DNA of 27,579 nucleotides from Ruminococcaceae bacterium UBA3818 (GTDB taxonomy: Bacteria; Bacillota; Clostridia; Oscillospirales; Ruminococcaceae), in the NCBI GenBank assembly GCA_002369315.1, contig DFDW01000003.1, positions 20,483-48,061 on the forward strand, in the 5' to 3' direction. This document shows, one piece after another, positions 25,194-27,579 of the stretch. A program made the position numbers and the translations under genes. The stretch's first letter is position 1, and every line of letters starts with the position of its first letter. A model generated the notes under the pieces. It saw only the letters and a program-made list of their open reading frames with translations, was not told the origin of the DNA and made no database searches.

Positions 25194-25823
25194 TTATTTG
25201 ATCTTCGCTTTTTTGCGGATAAATTCTGCCAGCAGTTGTGCCGTATCGTCGTAACCCAAAATGGAGGAATCCACCGAAAGATCATAGTTCAGCAGATCGT
25301 CCCACTTCTGGTTGGTGTAAAAATAGTAATAGCTTGCCCTGGTTTTATCCGTTTTTGCAATCAGATCTTTCGCTTGTTTCACATCCAGATGATACAGCTC
25401 CATAATCCGTTTCTGACGCACTTCAAACGGAGCATGCACGAACAGATTGACATGGCAGGGATGGTCCGACAGGATATCGTCCGCGCATCGGCCAATGATA
25501 ACGCAGTTTTTCTCTGCCGCTTCTTTCCGAATGACGTCTGCCTGGATGGCAAACAGCCTGTCATTGGTCAGCACGTTCGGATAGCTGAACGGGGCTGAAT
25601 AATTTCCGTAAGCCGCCGTAGAAAGCGCGTAAAGATAGCTTTTTTCCGGTTTTTCGTCCGCTTTTTCAAAAGTCTTTTCACTGATTCCGCTTTTTTGAGC
25701 CGCCAGAGACAGCAGCTCTTTGTCCAAATAAGCGATATCCAGTATTGCCGCCAGCCGCTTTCCAATTTCACGACCGCCGCTGCCAAACTGCCTGTTGATG
25801 GTTACCACAAAAGGATTACTCAT
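25194..25823 (-). CDS. Cytidylate kinase-like family protein
   Basis: A 209-residue P-loop protein of the cytidylate-kinase-like family (Pfam Cytidylate_kin2 type), common in Clostridia and of unproven substrate. Seen: a phosphate-binding loop variant RQFGSGGREIGKRLA (11-25), YLDKELLSLAAQKSG just after it, VIIGRCADDIL in the middle, HVNLFVHAPFEVR, and a LID-like segment around KTDKTRASYYYFYT. This arrangement resembles nucleoside monophosphate kinases, but it is not the housekeeping Cmk, whose P-loop reads GxxGxGKgT. ATG at 25823 follows AAGGAGG by about 9 nt. It has its own promoter and terminator, so it looks monocistronic, next to a two-component system. A role in nucleotide phosphorylation is inference. 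Confidence 0.85.
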   Translation of the reverse strand: MSNPFVVTINRQFGSGGREIGKRLAAILDIAYLDKELLSLAAQKSGISEKTFEKADEKPEKSYLYALSTAAYGNYSAPFSYPNVLTNDRLFAIQADVIRKEAAEKNCVIIGRCADDILSDHPCHVNLFVHAPFEVRQKRIMELYHLDVKQAKDLIAKTDKTRASYYYFYTNQKWDDLLNYDLSVDSSILGYDDTAQLLAEFIRKKAKIK

Positions 25824-25870
25824 AGCTTATGCCTCCTTCTAAAAAGATTTTCAAGTTCTTTTCTATTTTT

Positions 25871-25898
25871 ATTATAGCACTTTTCCCTAAATTTACAA
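25871..25898 (-). promoter_or_regulatory. Promoter of kinase-like gene
   Basis: Minus-strand TTGTAA (25893-25898), a 16-nt spacer, then TATAAT (25871-25876): perfect -10, four of six at -35. The -35 box includes the stop codon of the histidine kinase. An A/T-rich initial transcribed region and a good ribosome binding site follow. Confidence 0.75.
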
Positions 25899-27404
25899 GG
25901 CTTCTTCCTCGTCCAATGGTAAAATAAACCAAAAATCGCTGCCCTTTTCCTGCTCGCTTTCCACTCCGAAAGCAGCTCCATGCAGCTTCAGGATTTCTTT
26001 GACGATGGAAAGGCCCAATCCTGTGCCGATGACTGCACGCCGATGGGGTGTTTTTTTACTGTAATAACGCTCCCATATGCCGTCCATCTCCTCCGGAGGG
26101 ATACCGATACCATAATCCACCACATCTATGCGCACCTGGGATTCGGTAACATGCTGGCGAACGGTAACTTTCTTTCCTTCTCCGGTAAAGGAAATGGCGT
26201 TATTGATCAGATTGTATATCACCTGGCCGATTTTGACCTGATCCGCCCAGACCCAGGCATCCTGTTGGGCCTCAAACTCCACCGTATATCCCTGTTGTTC
26301 CACCAGCTTCTGATAACGGGACAGCATTTTCCGGACCTCTTCTGTCAGATTGAACCTCGTTTTTTCCATCCTCCGAACACCGGCTTCCACCTGCGAAAGA
26401 TCCAGAAGATCGTCCACCAGTAAGCTCAGACGCTGCGCTTCGTCTACGATGATCTGGATGTTTTCCGGTGTATTTTCCCCCGGGATATCCCGCATCACTT
26501 CTCCATATCCGATGATCATCGTCAACGGTGTGCGCAGGTCATGTGAAACGTTCGCCACCAAGTCTTTTCGAAGCTGGTCTACTCTTCCCAAAGCCTGGGC
26601 AGTTACGTTGAGCGTATCGCTCAGTTCGATGATTTCCCGGTAGCCGCGCCCGCCAAATGACACTTCATAATTGCCTTTCGCCAGTTCTTTGGAAGAGCGG
26701 TTGATATCCTCAATCGGCTTGGCAATAAAGTGGGACATCCAAGCCGCCAAAAGGGCCGACAGTGCGAAAAACAGCACGCCGACGAAAATGATCTGTACCC
26801 GAAGGATTTTTTCAGTGGCGCTCAGCGGCGTAATTCTGACGCTGATACCGATCATAACAGGCGTTCCGTCTTGTTTGAAAACAATCTGGAAGTAAGAAAG
26901 GCTTTGCTGAACCTGATTGGAAGAAAAAATCGGTTTTTCCTGCCAGGGGCGCTTTTTGTTCTTTGCGTAGGAATCATCTGTGCGTGGCTCTTCCGGAAGT
27001 TCAGACGGGGTCTCCTTGCTGCTTTCGTTAAAATATATCATTTTTGTGCCGCCTTTTTCCTGCACTTTTTGGAACAACGCGGCTTTGGCCTGTTCGTCCA
27101 ATTCCTGCAAAGAACAATAGCGGAACTTCCCGCTTTCCTGCAGCTGCGCTCCGTCCGAACCGATCAGATGCACGCAGATATCTCCTGATTCCGTTACGCT
27201 GCCTAAAAGGTCTGTCAAATCTTCGCTGTCAATATTGTCCGCGATGGTCTGGCTGCAGCTTCGGACCTCGTTTTCCTTGATCATTTGATAAAATTCATCC
27301 AGAAACACCGTCTGAAGCAGCCATAAAACGATCAGGATACAAACAGAAAAGACTGCCAGACAGGAAAATATTTTCCCTTTTACACTAATCTTGCTCCATC
27401 GCAA
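25893..27404 (-). CDS. Membrane sensor histidine kinase (PhoR/OmpR-partner type)
   Basis: A 503-residue sensor kinase. Layout: a short basic cytoplasmic start; TM1 about 12-34; an extracytoplasmic sensor of about 165 residues without a fold I recognise; TM2 about 203-225; HAMP about 225-275; a dimerisation domain with phospho-acceptor His288 in ANVSHDLRTPL; and an ATPase domain with N-box NLINNA (398-403), G1 DYGIGIP (430-436) and G2 GTGLGLS (460-466). The kinase looks intact. The start is TTG at 27404, inside the response-regulator gene (20-nt overlap), after a weak AGGG site, so translation is probably coupled to the regulator. The signal is unknown. The sensor contains a charged, proline-containing stretch (about 128-157). 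Confidence 0.92.
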   Translation of the reverse strand: MRWSKISVKGKIFSCLAVFSVCILIVLWLLQTVFLDEFYQMIKENEVRSCSQTIADNIDSEDLTDLLGSVTESGDICVHLIGSDGAQLQESGKFRYCSLQELDEQAKAALFQKVQEKGGTKMIYFNESSKETPSELPEEPRTDDSYAKNKKRPWQEKPIFSSNQVQQSLSYFQIVFKQDGTPVMIGISVRITPLSATEKILRVQIIFVGVLFFALSALLAAWMSHFIAKPIEDINRSSKELAKGNYEVSFGGRGYREIIELSDTLNVTAQALGRVDQLRKDLVANVSHDLRTPLTMIIGYGEVMRDIPGENTPENIQIIVDEAQRLSLLVDDLLDLSQVEAGVRRMEKTRFNLTEEVRKMLSRYQKLVEQQGYTVEFEAQQDAWVWADQVKIGQVIYNLINNAISFTGEGKKVTVRQHVTESQVRIDVVDYGIGIPPEEMDGIWERYYSKKTPHRRAVIGTGLGLSIVKEILKLHGAAFGVESEQEKGSDFWFILPLDEEEAL

Positions 27405-27579
27405 AACGATACCCTACCCCTCGCAGCGTTACGATGCTGGAACTGTATGGCCCCAAACTTTTCCGCAAAAGCTTGATATGCGTATCCAGCGTTCTCGCGT
27501 CGCCATAATAGTCATATCCCCACACTTCGTTGATCAGCTTTTCCCTTGTCAGCGCAATGCCCCGGTTCCGCACCATGTA
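27385..27579 (-). CDS. OmpR/PhoB-family response regulator, C-terminal part
   Basis: Only the last 64 residues are in the window; the gene continues beyond the right edge. They form most of a winged-helix DNA-binding domain of OmpR/PhoB type: LTREKLINEVWGYDYYGDAR, then RTLDTHIKLLRKSL (recognition helix) and the terminal wing TLRGVGYRF. The receiver domain is outside the window. The gene overlaps the histidine kinase by 20 nt, giving a classical regulator-kinase pair. Its target genes cannot be read from here. Confidence 0.93.
   Translation of the reverse strand, partial: YMVRNRGIALTREKLINEVWGYDYYGDARTLDTHIKLLRKSLGPYSSSIVTLRGVGYRFAMEQD

Noticed and set aside
1..27579. Defence system, prophage, insertion sequence, CRISPR array or novel multi-gene system
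   Set aside because: All frames with real protein character match housekeeping families. No transposase, integrase, direct-repeat array, tRNA or att-like duplication was seen, and AddAB is the normal recombination helicase-nuclease.

Overview
This window is ordinary chromosomal DNA from a low-to-moderate-GC Firmicute of class Clostridia. An Oscillospirales (Ruminococcaceae-like) origin is a reasonable guess from protein style and gene order, but the sequence alone does not fix genus or species. Supporting points are strong AGGAGG ribosome binding sites, AddAB rather than RecBCD, an infC gene starting at ATT, a radical SAM gene between rnc and smc, and an OmpR-type two-component pair. Every gene I can support lies on the minus strand, so the transcription order runs from high to low coordinates. 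No gap reaches 300 bases. The longest is 218 nt (18068-18285), which holds a promoter and the infC leader.

Region 1 (27579-25136): the 3' end of an OmpR/PhoB-type response regulator overlaps its sensor histidine kinase. Next comes a cytidylate-kinase-like protein with its own promoter and terminator. Region 2 (25117-18286): addB and addA, translationally overlapping, encode the helicase-nuclease for double-strand-break repair. Region 3 (18263-16905): a near-consensus sigma-A promoter, a structured leader, then infC-rpmI-rplT and an intrinsic terminator. This is the classical IF3-L35-L20 operon.

Region 4 (16884-1): fifteen co-directional, closely packed genes: a SpoU-family rRNA/tRNA methylase, dprA, topA, trmFO, plsX, rnc, a radical SAM protein, smc, ftsY, rdgB, yhbY, nadD, yqeK, rsfS and leuS (cut by the window edge). 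Many junctions overlap (TGATG, ATGA, GTGA, or 10-14 nt), which suggests translational coupling. The string joins blocks that are separate in Bacillus subtilis: dprA-topA-trmFO, plsX-rnc-smc-ftsY, and yhbY-nadD-yqeK-rsfS. The roles are RNA modification and processing, chromosome topology and condensation, protein targeting, nucleotide-pool cleaning, NAD synthesis, ribosome assembly/silencing and leucyl-tRNA charging.

I found no mobile element, CRISPR array, rRNA, tRNA or novel defence-like system. The most interesting items are the infC leader with mutually exclusive helices, the uncharacterised radical SAM gene coupled to both rnc and smc, the fused housekeeping super-cluster, two terminators placed about 20 nt before the next start codon, and several non-ATG starts that automatic annotation is likely to misplace (infC ATT, smc TTG, yhbY TTG, leuS GTG).
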